From NCBI GenBank assembly GCA_038380795.1, contig CM076264.1:2048001-2112000 (forward strand): a stretch of DNA of 64,000 nt. Direction: 5' to 3'. This document shows positions 1 to 12,289 of this stretch, one piece after another; position 1 is the first letter of the stretch, and each line of letters begins with the position of its first letter. A model generated the notes under the pieces. That model ran no database searches, was not told the DNA's origin, and saw only the letters and a list, made by a program, of their open reading frames with translations. The stretch is from Pyrocephalus nanus. Taxonomy: Eukaryota > Chordata > Aves > Passeriformes > Tyrannidae. The translations under genes were made by a program, and so were the position numbers.

Positions 1-3000
1 AATTTGTAAGTGCACAGAGTGGCTCGTTGTTGCAGAATATGTAGTATCTTTGTAAACAATTCCCAAGAGAGATTTTTTGTAGTAATAAATGTTCTGAAGC
101 TGGCTACTTAAAACAGTTACTGCCCTGTAGAATATACCTCATTGTAAAAAATATATATCAAGCCTTATTCCAAAGAGCATAATGCTTTTTGTTGAAAGAT
201 TTACATGATGTCTGTTCTTTCACTTTGGTGATATATGTTTTTAAAAATCTAATAGGCAGCATGTGTACCAAAGACTTCATATTTCATACAAAGAAATTCC
301 AGTGAACCCTCTAGACTTATTTTGTCAGTGAAGTGGAAAGAGTAGCACACAATGATACACTCATCTGGAAGAAAAAAATAGGAAAATACTGGCTTAGGGT
401 GCATTCTAAAGAGACTTTCATATTGTAGAAAGCTGAAAGGATTAGAGCATGAAAAACAGGTATTGAGAAATCAAAGAGTAAAAATTTGTTACTATAAATG
501 TGGGGTTTTTTTCTAGAATCTTTGTCTTAAACTCTTAATTGTAGTTGGCATATTGACTGCAGTTGCCATAAAATAATCCCGACCTAAACACACTTACCAA
601 GGTAAATGTGTTTTGTTTGATAAAGGGATGAAAAATGAAATCTTCTCCTTTAGAGATGACACAAATATGTATTTTTGGACCCTGTTTGTAGGCAGATGGA
701 ATTATGTATGGCAGAACACTTACCATGGTAACATAGATTATGACAGCTGAGCCATGGACTTTTTTATACTTAAGATCCGGTATAACTATAAAAGGTAACA
801 TTGCTATTGCATTTTTAATTATGTTAATGACTATGTGTTTCACTCAGGGCCCATTTAGTAATCCTGTTTTACCTGACAGCTGCCATTGAGCTGCTGCTCC
901 AAAGAGAACAGTGTCAAAACCAGCTCTGGAACATGGTGCAGAGCAGTAGCCATGTCATCTGTGACCCCAAATGTAAGCTCCATAGAGTTGTGTTCTTTTG
1001 GTTTACTTCATTTAAAAACTGCAGAGATGAAAGACAATTAGCGTTACTCTGAATACAGGAGGAAACCCCTTTAAGGAAAAACCCCAAACAATCCTCCATG
1101 TTTTGTGTTGTCACTGGAGCCCAGTATTTGACTGTGTTGCCAGACACAAACACTATTGAAAAGGCTTTACTGGTGTATGTTAGTTGACAAGACAAATATT
1201 TCACTTCTGGTTCCAAATTTACATTGTTGGGATTGCTCACGAGGAATTTGGACACCAGTAGACATGGGAAATGCTTGTGTTTACCCAGATGCATGAACTT
1301 CAGAAGAAAAGTCATATAACGAGCCAAATATTTGAACAGTGTACACATTTCAGATATCCTGTGTACAAATGTGTTTGTGTGCCACAGACTCTCCTCTGTG
1401 CCTCCCTCGGGTTTTTAAATGCCCTTGCAGAGGCAGGACTGGAGTTAAACAGCTCCAGTGGGTGAGGAACTCTCTCTAGGCACAAGTGTAAGAGAACCTT
1501 GTTTGTGTAGTTGGGCAGTCTCTGAAGAGAGAACTTGGTAGGAAAAAACCCACCACGATCAGCTACCGATCTGTGGAATTATTACATTTGGCCCTAAGTG
1601 CTTTTTAATTCAATTTGGTTTGTATTTCCTAAGCTTTTTCATATATTGGTTGTCCCTGTGGGAAGAGAAGTGTTTGTTTACTGTAGGTTTGCCAGAGCCA
1701 GCAAAGCTTGGACCTATTAAACCTGTATGAGAAGACTACTCAGATAACGAGATGTTGAAATTAGCAGCATGTTCCTCATTGTTGTTACTTTTTTAATCTT
1801 GAGAGAGGTTGAATTTACAGCTATCTGAGATCAGATCTTTCACATTTCTGCTAACACTTGTTAGGTAGGCTGCTGTTTGCTCATACTGAGGAAAATTGCC
1901 AGGGCTGAGGTAAGAATACAGCTTTTGCTTTCAGACATCTGCACCTGGGCGTGCCAGTTTGCATCCTCACCTCTGGAATCGCCCTGCTGGATTATCAGCT
2001 GTTTGCAGGCACGGTTGTATCCCAGGCGTGGTTAACTTCAGTGTGCTGCTTGCAAGATAGAAGGGGGAGGATTAAAAAAAAAAGGGGGCTTTTCATCCTG
2101 GTATAGTATGCAGGAGTATACAGAAGTACTTTTAAGCTAGTAATTTATAGTTTTATAATAAAATTAAATATGCAGCTTTCAGAACATCAGTGGCACCGTT
2201 TTCATGTCAGTCACCCAGCGGGAACATTGCTTATTCTACAGCTCTTGTGTGTTTGCTAGACATGGCTGTGCTGTTTGCTGTATTGCTTGATGATTGCAAA
2301 ACCTGAGCATTCCCATGCTCTTAAAAAGCAAAATTGGGCAGTGACTGAGAATCTGGGCAGCAAGACCCAAGCAGTGCTGTTTTGAAGGACTGATCTCCCC
2401 CACAGAGGAAGAAACAGAGTGCTTGGCTGCAAGGGCCTTAAACCCAAACCTGACTGTGTCAGCTCTTCAGCCTCATGTTTGTGTGTTTGGAGTGACTGTG
2501 GTTGCCTGTTTGTTCTGTTTACCACTTATGTTAGGCCAGTGCTAGTGGTTGTTATGTAAATGTGTCCAGAGGGTAAGCTCTATTTAATAGAAGATACTTC
2601 CAGTAATAGTGTTGTTTTCTTGGAAGTGCCTGCCTGCCTGTTTCTTATAGGCTGGCTCTTAAGTGGCTTATCAGATAAATCAAAACAGTTTTGGAAAAAT
2701 GCACTTGAACCCTAGGCCAGGCCTCCATACATGCATTCCCTCTTTCAGCTGGAATATCAGCAGAGAGCCTGATCAAAGCATTTTCCCCTGGAAATACTCA
2801 ATACTGTGAAAGATGAAAGATAAAATTTCTGAAAGCGGATTATTATCAACTATCAAGAACTGCTGAGAGAACAGAGCATATTTGTAACTCCTGGCCTTGG
2901 TCTGGTGGGAACAAGAGTCTCTAGGCATGCTTATTGTGGGAAACAGTTTACTTTGAGCTTTCTCTTTATTAAGACACCTAAGAATTCACTTCACACAGCG

Positions 3001-6000
3001 CTTTTCCTGTATGGATTCTCTAAAGACTTGACTCATGTTGCAACTTTAATGTAGTTCAAATAATTGAGGCATCTCCTCCAGCAATTCTGGTGGCGGCAAA
3101 GCTGCATTTCTTCCTCTCATTTCCTTCTAATGCTTTAGCAGTGTAGACTGGGAGGTGTTTTCTGTCGGGGCACAGCCTTGGGTCGTGCCAGGCCGAGATT
3201 CTGATGGATTCAGACAGTTCAGTTTGCTAAAACAGCTGGTCTTTTAAACTGATACTAAAACAAACCTGACTTTTCGTGAGCATCAGCATAGGAAGCCCAA
3301 ATGGAAAGGTTGGGATTTTAAAAAAATGAGACTTCTGATGGGTCAGCCTGATAATTTATTCACCAGCATAAGACAGAAATCTAGGGCTTGAGGTGCTCTG
3401 AGAGCAGTTTTGGTGGTATTTGTCACATCTTTTTTTAAGTCCAAAACTTATGAACTTCTTCTTTAAAAAGTAACTTGTAATCTTTTTTTTTTTTCCCCCT
3501 AAAATCAATGTTTTCTGTTGCCTTTTTCCACAAGCCATGTGTGCTAAGAGGTAAATTACAAGCATTAAGGAAGGTGATAGTCTTCACAGAGGGAGCCATT
3601 GTAAAAACTGTATTTAACTTAGAGCACTAGCAAAAGAGGATAACTTTCATACAGGGAATTTGGGGAAGGCCCTTTTTCATGGGAATTGTAAGACACACGG
3701 GGGAGAGAGAAGAGGTAAACAAAACTGACAGTGGGAAAGAAGAGGAGGCAAAACAATGGAAGACATCAAAGAAATTGGAAATGAAAGCAGAGCATTGAGC
3801 TTTGTCCAACAGTTTACAAAATACAGCCCAGAATATCTTTCTCATACATGAAATCATAAACATTTAAAATATGCTGTTCTTTTATAAAAGAAGTGTGTGA
3901 AGGTGGTTCCTTTTTTTAATGAAAAAATACATGAGAACTAGAGTGGCTGATTTCAGTCACAAAAATAAATCCTTTAATTATTTTTTTCACCAGTGAAGAA
4001 AAAATGAAATTGTGCTTTTATGGGTGTTGCCAAGTATTTTTTTGGGATGAGTTGCAGAATGACAATGTCAGAGAGAAAAGAATCAGCCACAACTGACTGG
4101 TCGTTGTCTTACTGGTGGTGGTGGTATCTGAGAAGCAGCAGCAGGGATGGGCTGTTTTGGCTGAAATTGCCAGATTAGCATCTCTGCAGTGCATCTGATT
4201 CCCAGGGAGGGACTTTGGTATCAAATGACACCATAAATAGGAATTCCATGGTGTTGTTTCTCCTCAGGTATTATTTCGGACTAGAACTGTTGACTTGCTC
4301 ATTCAGTCTAAAATCTGTACTCTCAATACATATTGTAGCATGAACCTCGTGTATTCTGAAAGAAAGCCCAAAGCAGTGGTGTTGGATTTAATGGGAAATC
4401 TTTATCCTAAGCCCATCCTACTGCACCTCCAAATGACACCCTTGAGCGAGTTTGCTCCTCCAGCACTGTGTGTGTTCTCACTGCTCCGCTCCACGCCCCT
4501 GAACAATGAGAGCCCAACAGCAAGTGCAGTGGTGTAGGGAAAAATCCGAGATTTATTGTGGAGTCCGAGTTGGTGCTTTCCCAAAACAGGAGCTTTCTTT
4601 TAGTGGTATTCAGCAAGCTCCCTTTCTCACAGGAACTGTGCCAGAAGATGGCATTGCTGTACGCAGAGCACTCATCTCCATTGCAACAAGTCATTAAGAG
4701 GAGTGGAAAAACTGCAGCCTCCAAGTCCATTAGAGTGAGTCAGGCTGACAGGAAACGAATTTGCCTTCATATTGCATGTCAAGGATGGTTCCATTAAAAT
4801 ATATGGTGTGCTAGGGAGGGTGGTTTTTTTTGTTGTTGTTGTTGTTTTTTAATTGTTGCTGTTTAACAAGAAGCTTCTGTTTAAAAGTACAGATTGATCT
4901 GTAGGCTGAGGGGGCGTATCTCAATACTGAGAACTGTTTTTATTTTCAAATGGAAAAAGAAGACACTATAAAAGTCTGCCCCTGTTCACACCACCTCCTG
5001 CCAGCATCTTACTCTTTGGCTTCAGGATCTGCTCATTTTCCTCCTGTCTCCCAGCCATCCCTTAGGTGCAGTGGGAAAAGTATTCTCCATAAATTCTGGT
5101 AGTTTGGTTTTGGAATGGTCTGTGTGCAAGGGCAAGTAGCTCTTGGCACACTCCAAAGGCTTCTGCAGTGAGTTTAATCCCAGAAGATAGTAAGGATCCC
5201 TTGGGGGTAGGTCAAAGCCAGAGGAGAAGTTGTCCTCAATTAGCAGAAATGTGATTTTTCCAACTTTGTGCTTAGAGTGAATTTTGTTTTCTCAGAGGGT
5301 GAACGCTGTAGCTCTGATGGCCACAGACTGTAGGATGAACTGATGTGATAACAGACCACAGCTTTTCTTGGAGGGAAAGCATCAGAATCTAAATTTTGCT
5401 GAATTTTGTCGAGAGGATCCAGCCTGTGGATCTGCGTGTGTGTGTAAGGATTACAGCGTAGCCGTCTCTGGGGATGCTGATGGAAGCTGCCTGCTGTGGT
5501 TCTGACTCCCCAGGGAATTGTTAGGTTTGTTTGAAAGCTGATTTTTCTTGTTGTGAGCTTTGGAAAAATCCTTAGGTTGGCTGGTGCTGGGGGCTGAACT
5601 GCAGGAACCACCTCCTTCAGTTGTGGCCCAAACACTGAACAGAGATGCGCAGAAATTTAATTAGGAAGGCATAGTGCTGGAAATGAACAAATGCCAGAGA
5701 ACTTCCTTTAGCCTACGCTGTAAATGAAGTTAAGATTCCCTTACCAGTAAGGCTCTGAGGGTGAGCAAAGGGGAAGGAAAACAACAGTGAAGAAAAATGG
5801 ACAGAGTGTAGGACAATTGCTTTAAGTACCCCTATTAAGCCAAAAAGTGCCTACCCAGCATATTTCACTTGTTGATTGTCCTTGTTAGGTTTCCTGATTC
5901 TCTTCCCTTCAAATCCACCAGGTTTTGGAAGTGAAAGTTATGGACATAAGCACCAGGCCTTTTCTTTGCTTTTCTCATTACTTGGGGAAAGTGACTCCAT

Positions 6001-8277
6001 GGGATTTAGTTTGGGGTTAGTGGTGCATAGGTAGGGACCTAAAGGGGAAAGGTAGATGTCATCTTGCCCTGGCTGCAAGTGGAGACTCCCCTGGGAAGAA
6101 TCTGCTTCTATAAAACTAAGGATCCATCCTTTTAGCAGCAGTTCCTTTTGAGAGGGATCTCGGGGCTCGGGGAATGGAGTAACTATTATGGAGAATGGAA
6201 CTTGAAGAATCCCAAGCCAACCACCTCACTTTTGAAATACATGAGGCTCTGATCTCCAGTAATCCTAAGCTGTTGTGTAGACATGGGCTAATGTGCATTT
6301 GGCAGCTGCTGCTCTGGGGCTTGTTCTGCCCAGAAGGTGGAAATGGTCCTTCCTGTAGCGTTTTAGGAGATAGCGCATGAAGGGCTCTTCTTACAGTTGG
6401 CCCTTGTGAGCTTATTTCTGAAGGGACTGGTGCCAGAGAGAAATATTTTGCTTTGCTCTAGTAGCCTGTTACGATGCAGAAAACTTATTAAATGGTGGAA
6501 CCCTCGAAGCTTTCCCAGCAGGAGAAAACTCCTTGGTCTGCTGGCTGGTGACAGGTTGTTTGGGCCACTTCTTTTCGTGAGTTACACTGTGATTTAAGGA
6601 AGATAGTTTAACTCCATGTGGGAAAAGACATTCAGAAGCTCAGTGGATAGCAGAGTCCTCCTTCAAACGCATCTTCGGGTAGTACTACCTGTTGGCAGAG
6701 GTTTTTATTTGTGTTTTTTGAATTGAGCTGAGTCACAACTGATCAGCCTCTGGCTGGAGCTCAACAGCGTGTTCCGCTCTGCTCATGGCAACACAACTGC
6801 TCAGATGTCAGAAAATCAAGTGTGGAAGAACAGCTTTAATTAGTGAAATGACCTGCTCCCCCCCACAAGAGAGATGAGTCTCCTACTTAAGCTGCTTTGA
6901 CACCCAGTCCACTGAGAGCATTGAAATCCCCACCCCTTTCAAAGCCCTGGTGTATGTGTATATATGTATTTACTTATGAAAACCTCCACCTCTATGGCTG
7001 TGCTGGGCCTGCTCCAGCATTTCTTTCACTCTTGGGATTTGCTCCTGTTCAGTTCCAGATTGGGTTAGATTTGAAATGGGTGCAGCACTCGGAGCTAAAA
7101 GCATTATCGATTCCATTTGCTATGAATGAAACAACTTAGATGTATCTGGAAAATGAGAGAAGGAGGACGGGGGCAAAACAAATGAATGTTTCATGCCCCA
7201 TATTTCAATGCATCAATTTCCTAGCTCTCTTTAATCCTGGTTTCCTTCGTATCATACTTTGGTGCGTGCTTTGTGGTGCAGGATTCACAATCCCCTGCCT
7301 CCTCTTCAGGCTGCACAAAGTGTACCACTGCTTGCTAAATACCAATATTTATGATGCTGTAGGTCACATTAGTCATTTTATGTCTGATATGGAAGTATAA
7401 TGCAATTAATTTAGAGAGGGGGGGAAAGTACAGAAAGAGATGTCTTAAAAAAATGAATGCAGCTTAACTATCTTAACTTTATTTACAGTTTTAATGGAAG
7501 TATTGAGAAATGTTAGAGCTTTCATAGAATTGGTTCCAGACAGCAGTGACCAGAGCTAATGTGTACAGCATCACAGAATAGCTTCTTTCTATTTTTGTAT
7601 ATCCTCATATTTTCTGCTCTCTCTAATCTTTGCTCCAATCTCCTGATCTTTGTAGCACATCAAAGCCTATCTTTTCCTTCTTCATGTTTGGTTTAATATT
7701 TTCTTGCTGAAATTACCAAACCTTACGTGACTGAAACAATTCAGGCTTCAAAATCCATGTGCTTGCACTAGAAGATTTTGTATGCTTAAGATAAAGCTTT
7801 TTTTTTTACTTAAAAAAGTGCACAGCTGTGGAAAGTACCTGGTGCCAGTCACTGTTGGATCCTGCTGTTGCACTGAAGAAGTCCTGAAATGGTAAAAGCA
7901 CCAAACTTTTTCTGTTCTATGACAAAGTGATGATATAATGGAAGAATGAGAGGTGTTACCCATCATCTTTGAGCCACCTCCCAAATGATGGTGTTTCTGT
8001 GCTTTGCACAGCCCGTAACAGTTGCAGGTCTCTCTTCAGACCCTTTGAGTCAGCATGTGGAGCTGCTGAATCAGGGGTCTCTGCAGTGCTGTGCACCACT
8101 GGAGGTGGGGACATGCTGTTTGCTCTCTGCCAGCCCTATTCCATGATGTGCCTTTGCTTCTGCCCTCAGTTCTCCCAGCTTCTCATTTTCCAGGCCTTCA
8201 GATGCTGCTTGAAGTTCTGGCTTAGGCTCACTTTCTCACTCCCATTTTTGCATCTCAAGCAGGTTGCTCAGCCTGGG
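1..8277. other. Non-coding stretch, no gene recognised
   Basis: No exon, RNA gene or recognisable transposon could be supported here. Open frames are short and none resembles a known protein; the longest (914-1348, minus strand, 144 codons) has no domain I recognise. Landmarks are short T-runs (for example near 3481-3494), a TTG microsatellite at 4831-4844 and a pyrimidine-rich AG|GT junction at about 4250-4272. Either intron or intergenic DNA would look like this. Confidence 0.6.
4831..4844. repeat. (TTG)n microsatellite in a T-rich tract
   Basis: Four to five TTG units sit between two T-runs (4824-4831 and 4844-4850). This is a simple-sequence repeat, probably polymorphic, with no evident function. 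Confidence 0.8.
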
Positions 8278-8622
8278 GGAGTCTCCAGGGAGGCGTTACA
8301 GCGCCTTCCAGTACCTAAAGGAGCTCCAAGAGATCTGGAGAGGGACTTTGGACAAGGGCATGGAATGACAGGATAAAGAGAAACGGCTTCAAACTGACAG
8401 AGGGCAGGGTTAGATTAGATATTAGGAAGAAAATCTTCCCTGTGAGGATGGTGAGGCCCTGGCACAGGTTGCCCAGAGAAGCTGTGGCTGCCCCATCCCT
8501 CGAAGTGTTCAAGGCCAGGCTGGGTGGGGCTTGGAGCAACCTGGGATAATGGGAGGTCCCCATGGCAGGATGGTTGGAATGAAATTATCTTTAAGCTCCC
8601 TTCCAGGTGATTCCATGATTGT
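8278..8622 (+). mobile_element. CR1 LINE, truncated 3' end
   Basis: This is a 5'-truncated copy of a CR1 non-LTR retrotransposon, the main interspersed repeat of birds. Recognised CR1 3'-end blocks occur in order: GCGCCTTCCAGTACCTAAAG at about 8299, GAGCTCCAAGAGATCTGGAG at about 8321, the AGATTAGATATTAGGAAGAA block at about 8411, GGTTGCCCAGAGAAGCTGTG at about 8467, a GTGTTCAAGGCCAGGCTGG block at about 8505, and ATTATCTTTAAGCTCCCTTCC near 8584. The copy ends in a degenerate ATTCCATGATT tail. Only the terminal part of ORF2 and the 3' UTR are represented, so it cannot move by itself. It ends only about 60 bases before the CpG island. The 5' limit is approximate. Confidence 0.93.
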
Positions 8623-8679
8623 TTTAGCATAGCTGTAGTCTCAGAAGTGTAATACAACGCAGCAGTAAAGCAAAATTGG

Positions 8680-9420
8680 ACCTTGAAACAAAACTGGCAC
8701 CGTTTGTCCGCTGGCCCCGTCGTGGCTCACCGAAGCTGCTCAGAAGCAGGTGCTCCTCTCACTTTCCCCCTTTCCCCACCCCTCCCAGCGCAGCCCCTGC
8801 CCGCGGCGTGTCCGCAGCTCTCCAGCCCCCGTCTCAGATGCGTTTGTCCGAAGTCCCGGCCGTCCCCCGCCGACCGAAGGCAGCGGGGTGTGTGCACGGC
8901 CGGCGGGGACCGTGGCTCCCTTCTCCGCCCGCGGCGAGAGCCCAGCCCGGCGGGTGCCCACGCGTGTTCCACCCGCGCTGCGGAGGCCCGGGAGAGAGGC
9001 GGTGCGGGGCTGGGGCCGCCCCGCGGCTGTCACGACGGGCCGGTCCGGTCCGGGGGCGGACGGAGCCTCCGCCCCGCCGGTGGCCGGGGGGGTCCCGGCT
9101 GTCCACATCGCCCGGCGGGGGCAGCAGCGCGCTCCGCGCCGTCCCGCCCGCTCCTGTGCCAGACCGGGCGTGAGCAGCCTTTTGGACGTACCGGGAGAAG
9201 AGGGAGGGGAGAGGGAGAGAGGGGAGGGCTCCCCGCTCGGCGCTGTCACAGGCGGGGGGCGGCTGGCAGCGCCCGAGGCTTGCGGCAGCACCGGCGCTGG
9301 CACGGGAGGCTGGCGGCAACGCGGCGCTGAGGAAGGAATTACACCCGTGAGTGAGTTCCCCGCGGCCCCTGTCCGTCCAAGAGCCCCCCGTAAGGGCGTT
9401 GCGTTTCGCGGCTGTGGCTT
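8680..9420. promoter_or_regulatory. CpG island, probable promoter with non-coding first exon
   Basis: This is by far the most GC- and CpG-dense block of the window, against an AT-rich, CpG-poor background. It contains GC-box (Sp/KLF-like) motifs, for example GGGGGCGGA at about 9052 and GGGGGGCGG at about 9254. No clear TATA box was seen. Vertebrate islands of this kind usually mark a transcription start. Direction is undecided. On the + strand, possible 5' splice sites are GTGAGC at 9170, GTGAGT at 9347 and GTGAGA at 9805. On the - strand, TTCG|GTGAGC has its intron starting at 8730. The long open frames through the island (up to 258 codons in several overlapping frames on both strands) are low-stop artefacts of GC-rich sequence. 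None begins with a signal peptide or a domain I recognise, so any exon here is more likely 5' UTR. Confidence 0.75.
9347..9352 (+). other. Candidate 5' splice site at the island edge
   Basis: ACCC|GTGAGT lies at the downstream edge of the CpG island. The intron side matches the consensus well, but the last exonic base is C rather than G, so the site is moderate. If used, it would end a first exon transcribed rightwards from the island. The alternatives at 9170 and 9805 cannot be excluded. Confidence 0.3.
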
Positions 9421-9439
9421 GGGGTGGTGGGGTTTTGTG

Positions 9440-9472
9440 TTTTTTTTTTTTCTTCCCCCCCCCCCCCCCCCC
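9440..9472. repeat. T-run followed by an 18-base C-run
   Basis: Twelve T (9440-9451), then CTT, then 18 consecutive C (9455-9472). The C-run can form i-motif or, on the other strand, G-quadruplex structures. It is also a classic spot for length errors in sequencing and assembly. It sits just outside the CpG island. Confidence 0.95.
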
Positions 9473-9529
9473 GTCGGTATTTGTCAGTGGCAACCGCGGA
9501 GCTCGTCCTGTGTAAGAAACTGTTGAAAT

Positions 9530-12050
9530 ACAAGTATCGGGCAGGGATAATCGGAATTTATTTTTTGTTTTCCCAGCAGAAACAGGAAGTCTGCCTTCTG
9601 CCAAAGTAGCACGTCAGGCAGACGGGGGGGATCGGGTAGGAAGCCCCCCATTCTCTATGGGTGGATGCAGAGAGAATTTTCCGTGCCACCCCGCAGCCGT
9701 GCAGGGCTGGTAGGCACAGGTGCTCTTGCTGCATCTTTGGAAGAGCTGCAGGGAAGGGGGGCTTGCCTCAGCCTTGCCAAATTCTGCATTTCTGCAGTCC
9801 TCGGGTGAGAACCAGCGATGTGCTGAGTGGGAAGAGGCAGAGGGAGATTTGTCAATAATTCCTGTATCCTCTGTAAAGAGCTGTCCAAAAGAATTTTCCC
9901 TTCGATGTGATGGGAAGGGGTTGCTACAGGAGATTGTCAGGGTTTCTGATTCCTCTCTTTGAATGAATGAGGGCTGAGGGGAAGCAAAATGTCCTCAGTT
10001 CCTGAGGTTTTCTTCCTTCCCTTTCTTTTCCTCGAGGAGCCCAAATAGCAGACATGCATGTTAAATCCTTATTTTCTATTTAATTTCCCTCATAATATGA
10101 CCAAGCAACACTGGTGAGCGTTTCTGATATTAAACAGCTGAATGCAGAGACTGTTCATGTTCGCCAAAATAATTGAGCTTCACCAAATAATTTCCAGGCT
10201 CGGGGCTCCATTGGCAGCAGTGCACGGATTCTGACGGTGCAGGAGACAAGGATGGAGCTGTGATTAAGGCCCTTGGGCGTGTCAGCTGCTTGAAATATAG
10301 ACTGTTTTTAGCCTTTGCTTTTTCTCCTAGCTTCCTGTCTTTTAGTACAGGTGAGGAAAAAAGGAGATACCAGAGATGTTAAGTCATCTTTCCCAATTTA
10401 GTATGTTATTTTGCTCTATTTTTCTTTGTGGTTGAGCTTTGAAGAGGGGAAAACCCATTCTAAGAACATATTTAAGCTACCATGAGTGACTTTATGTGGA
10501 TGGGGTTTGTGTCTCTGAAATCCTCCTGTTGCCATTTGCTTCTCTCTTTTTTTTCTGCAAAATGTGCTTGATCTTTCTGGAGGTGTTACTGGAGAGTAGG
10601 ATGGTGTAGCTGCTGGAAAATGTGTTTGTGAATCTGTTGCACTTTTCACTCAGAAACCTTCACTTTTTTTTTGGTAGCACAAAGCGAAGGAGTTGGTTAG
10701 TGTAGAAAAGCAAGAAAACACATTTTAATAGGCTCTTTTGCCATTCTATTTCTGTGCCATTTTGGTTTTACATTGGATGTCACTTATTTCCACATCCCTG
10801 TGCTTTCAGAAGGGCAGAGCCATGTGAGGGTTGGTACCCAGTGGGGATTATTGCTTGAGTTGAAGGCTAAGACAGCAGTAGTCAGGTCAGCTCTGGGATT
10901 CCAGGGCTTGATCTGAAGGCCACTGCGATTTGATAAAAAGCACTCTGCTGACCTGGATAGGTTTTTGGATCAGCTCCTTGGCTGCCCATCTGGGTAATTA
11001 GTGACTCTGGATGCCGGCAGGGTGTTTTGGTAACCATCCTGAACTTTTTTTCTAAATGTTTAAAAATAAAAATCATCTCTTACCCTTCTCTTGTTCCACT
11101 AAAACCCAGTGAAAGCCAAGTATGGTTTTATTATAAATCTTGCTTATGGCATTGCCAGACTGCTTTGTTGGCTTGCATCAATCTGCCTACCCTGGCAAGC
11201 TGTGGGCATTTCAGAGGTTGGGATACAATACTTGACTTCTCTTTTCAGTCTGTGCACTAAACTACACTGATATGGTCAGTAAATTACTGCTTCCAATGCT
11301 GCTTGGGTGTTCTGAGGGTAATTAGACCCCTCCTGGCCCTGCTACATTTGTACCTCTAAGGAAATAAAGAAAAGGCCCTTGTTACTGTGATGTCCTCTCC
11401 CACCGAGTGATTTACTCCTGCACCTACGTGGCCCTGTGGACTGTGTAATGAATGGGTTTAGGCAGCTGAAAGAGCAGAATTTTCGGTGATTTTCCTGTTG
11501 TGCTCTCTGACAGCTTAAATCAAGGGTGGCTTCGCTGTAATTTGTAGTCATGTGCATCCAAGGCTGGAGTCATGTTAATCCATTTCGGAAGCAGTGGGAG
11601 GGGAGCCAGTTTCCAGTGCTTTCTGAAGCACTTTTTGGGGAAGGTTCTGAATGTAAATCATGACAAGTCTGCGACTGGGAAAGAAAAAGGTGACTGTCAG
11701 ACCATAATGCTTTGGAGGAGTAAGTACCAGCTAAAGTTGACTGAACTCTGTGCTCGTGGGTAGCTTTTTTCTCGTGCTGTTCTGTGAGCTCTGTATTTGG
11801 GTCTCTTTAATTGGTATCACTTGGGCATAGAGCACAAGCAGATATCTCGTATAGTAAACAAAGCAGCAGCTTTAAGTTAATGCTAATGTGTTTGCAGGCT
11901 GAGCCAAAAGCTTTTCAGGGTTATTACAACGTGCTGGGCATGCAGCCCATCGATCTAAGTGTCTGGAGGAGACAAAAGTTATGGATTGACTCATTGTACA
12001 AATCAGCTCATCTGAAAGTCAGATTCTGCTATTTGTTGCCATCAGTAATT
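9530..12050. other. Non-coding stretch downstream of the CpG island
   Basis: GC content falls quickly after the island. A GC-richer shoulder up to about 9810 contains a good donor-like TCGG|GTGAGA at 9801-9810. Beyond that I see no exon, RNA gene or recognisable repeat. Confidence 0.55.
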
Positions 12051-12051
12051 T

Positions 12052-12070
12052 AGCCGTATTAAGTACGGCT
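12052..12070. other. Perfect 7-bp inverted repeat
   Basis: AGCCGTA (12052-12058) and TACGGCT (12064-12070) are separated by five bases. The arms contain CpG, which is uncommon in this region. It lies a few dozen bases upstream of the MIR remnant. No tract follows that would suggest an RNA terminator, and no function is assigned. Confidence 0.7.
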
Positions 12071-12099
12071 GAGGATGGGTGGCGGTGCGGCCGGAATAT

Positions 12100-12245
12100 T
12101 GAGATGGGATTTCAGAGATCCCAGGAGCCATTTCCTCCGTGACCCGGGGCAAGTCATTAAATGTTTGGGTAAAGCAGAGTTAGTGGTGCCTCCTCCTTTT
12201 TCACAGGGTGCTGTGAAGGTGAATGGCTTAGAACCGTTTGTGAGG
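12100..12245 (+). mobile_element. Ancient MIR-type SINE remnant
   Basis: The segment GTGACCCGGGGCAAGTCATT at about 12139 matches the MIR core (consensus: GTGACCTTGGGCAAGTCACT). It is followed in the expected order and spacing by GGTGCCTCCTCC (12186), CACAGGGTGCTGTGAAGGTG (12203) and GGCTTAGAACCG (12226), which match the MIR 3' half (cacagggttgttgtgagg ... gcttagaaca). MIR is a tRNA-derived SINE active in early amniotes and is old and diverged in birds. The tRNA-like head is not recognisable, so the 5' limit is uncertain. Preservation of four MIR blocks in a bird may reflect chance or selection. Confidence 0.62.
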
Positions 12246-12289
12246 GGATCACAGGAATATCAGTACAATATCCAACAGCTCATCTGAGG

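Noticed and set aside
4250..4272. Ratchet-like junction TTTCTCCTCAG|GTATTA
   Set aside because: The acceptor is good but GTATTA is a weak donor. It also lies upstream of the CpG island, outside the proposed intron.
8676..9604. Five or more long overlapping open frames on both strands (up to 258 codons)
   Set aside because: They coincide with the CpG island, where stops are rare. They overlap in conflicting frames, show proline/arginine/glycine-rich low-complexity products, and the 258-codon one starts at a GTG rather than ATG.
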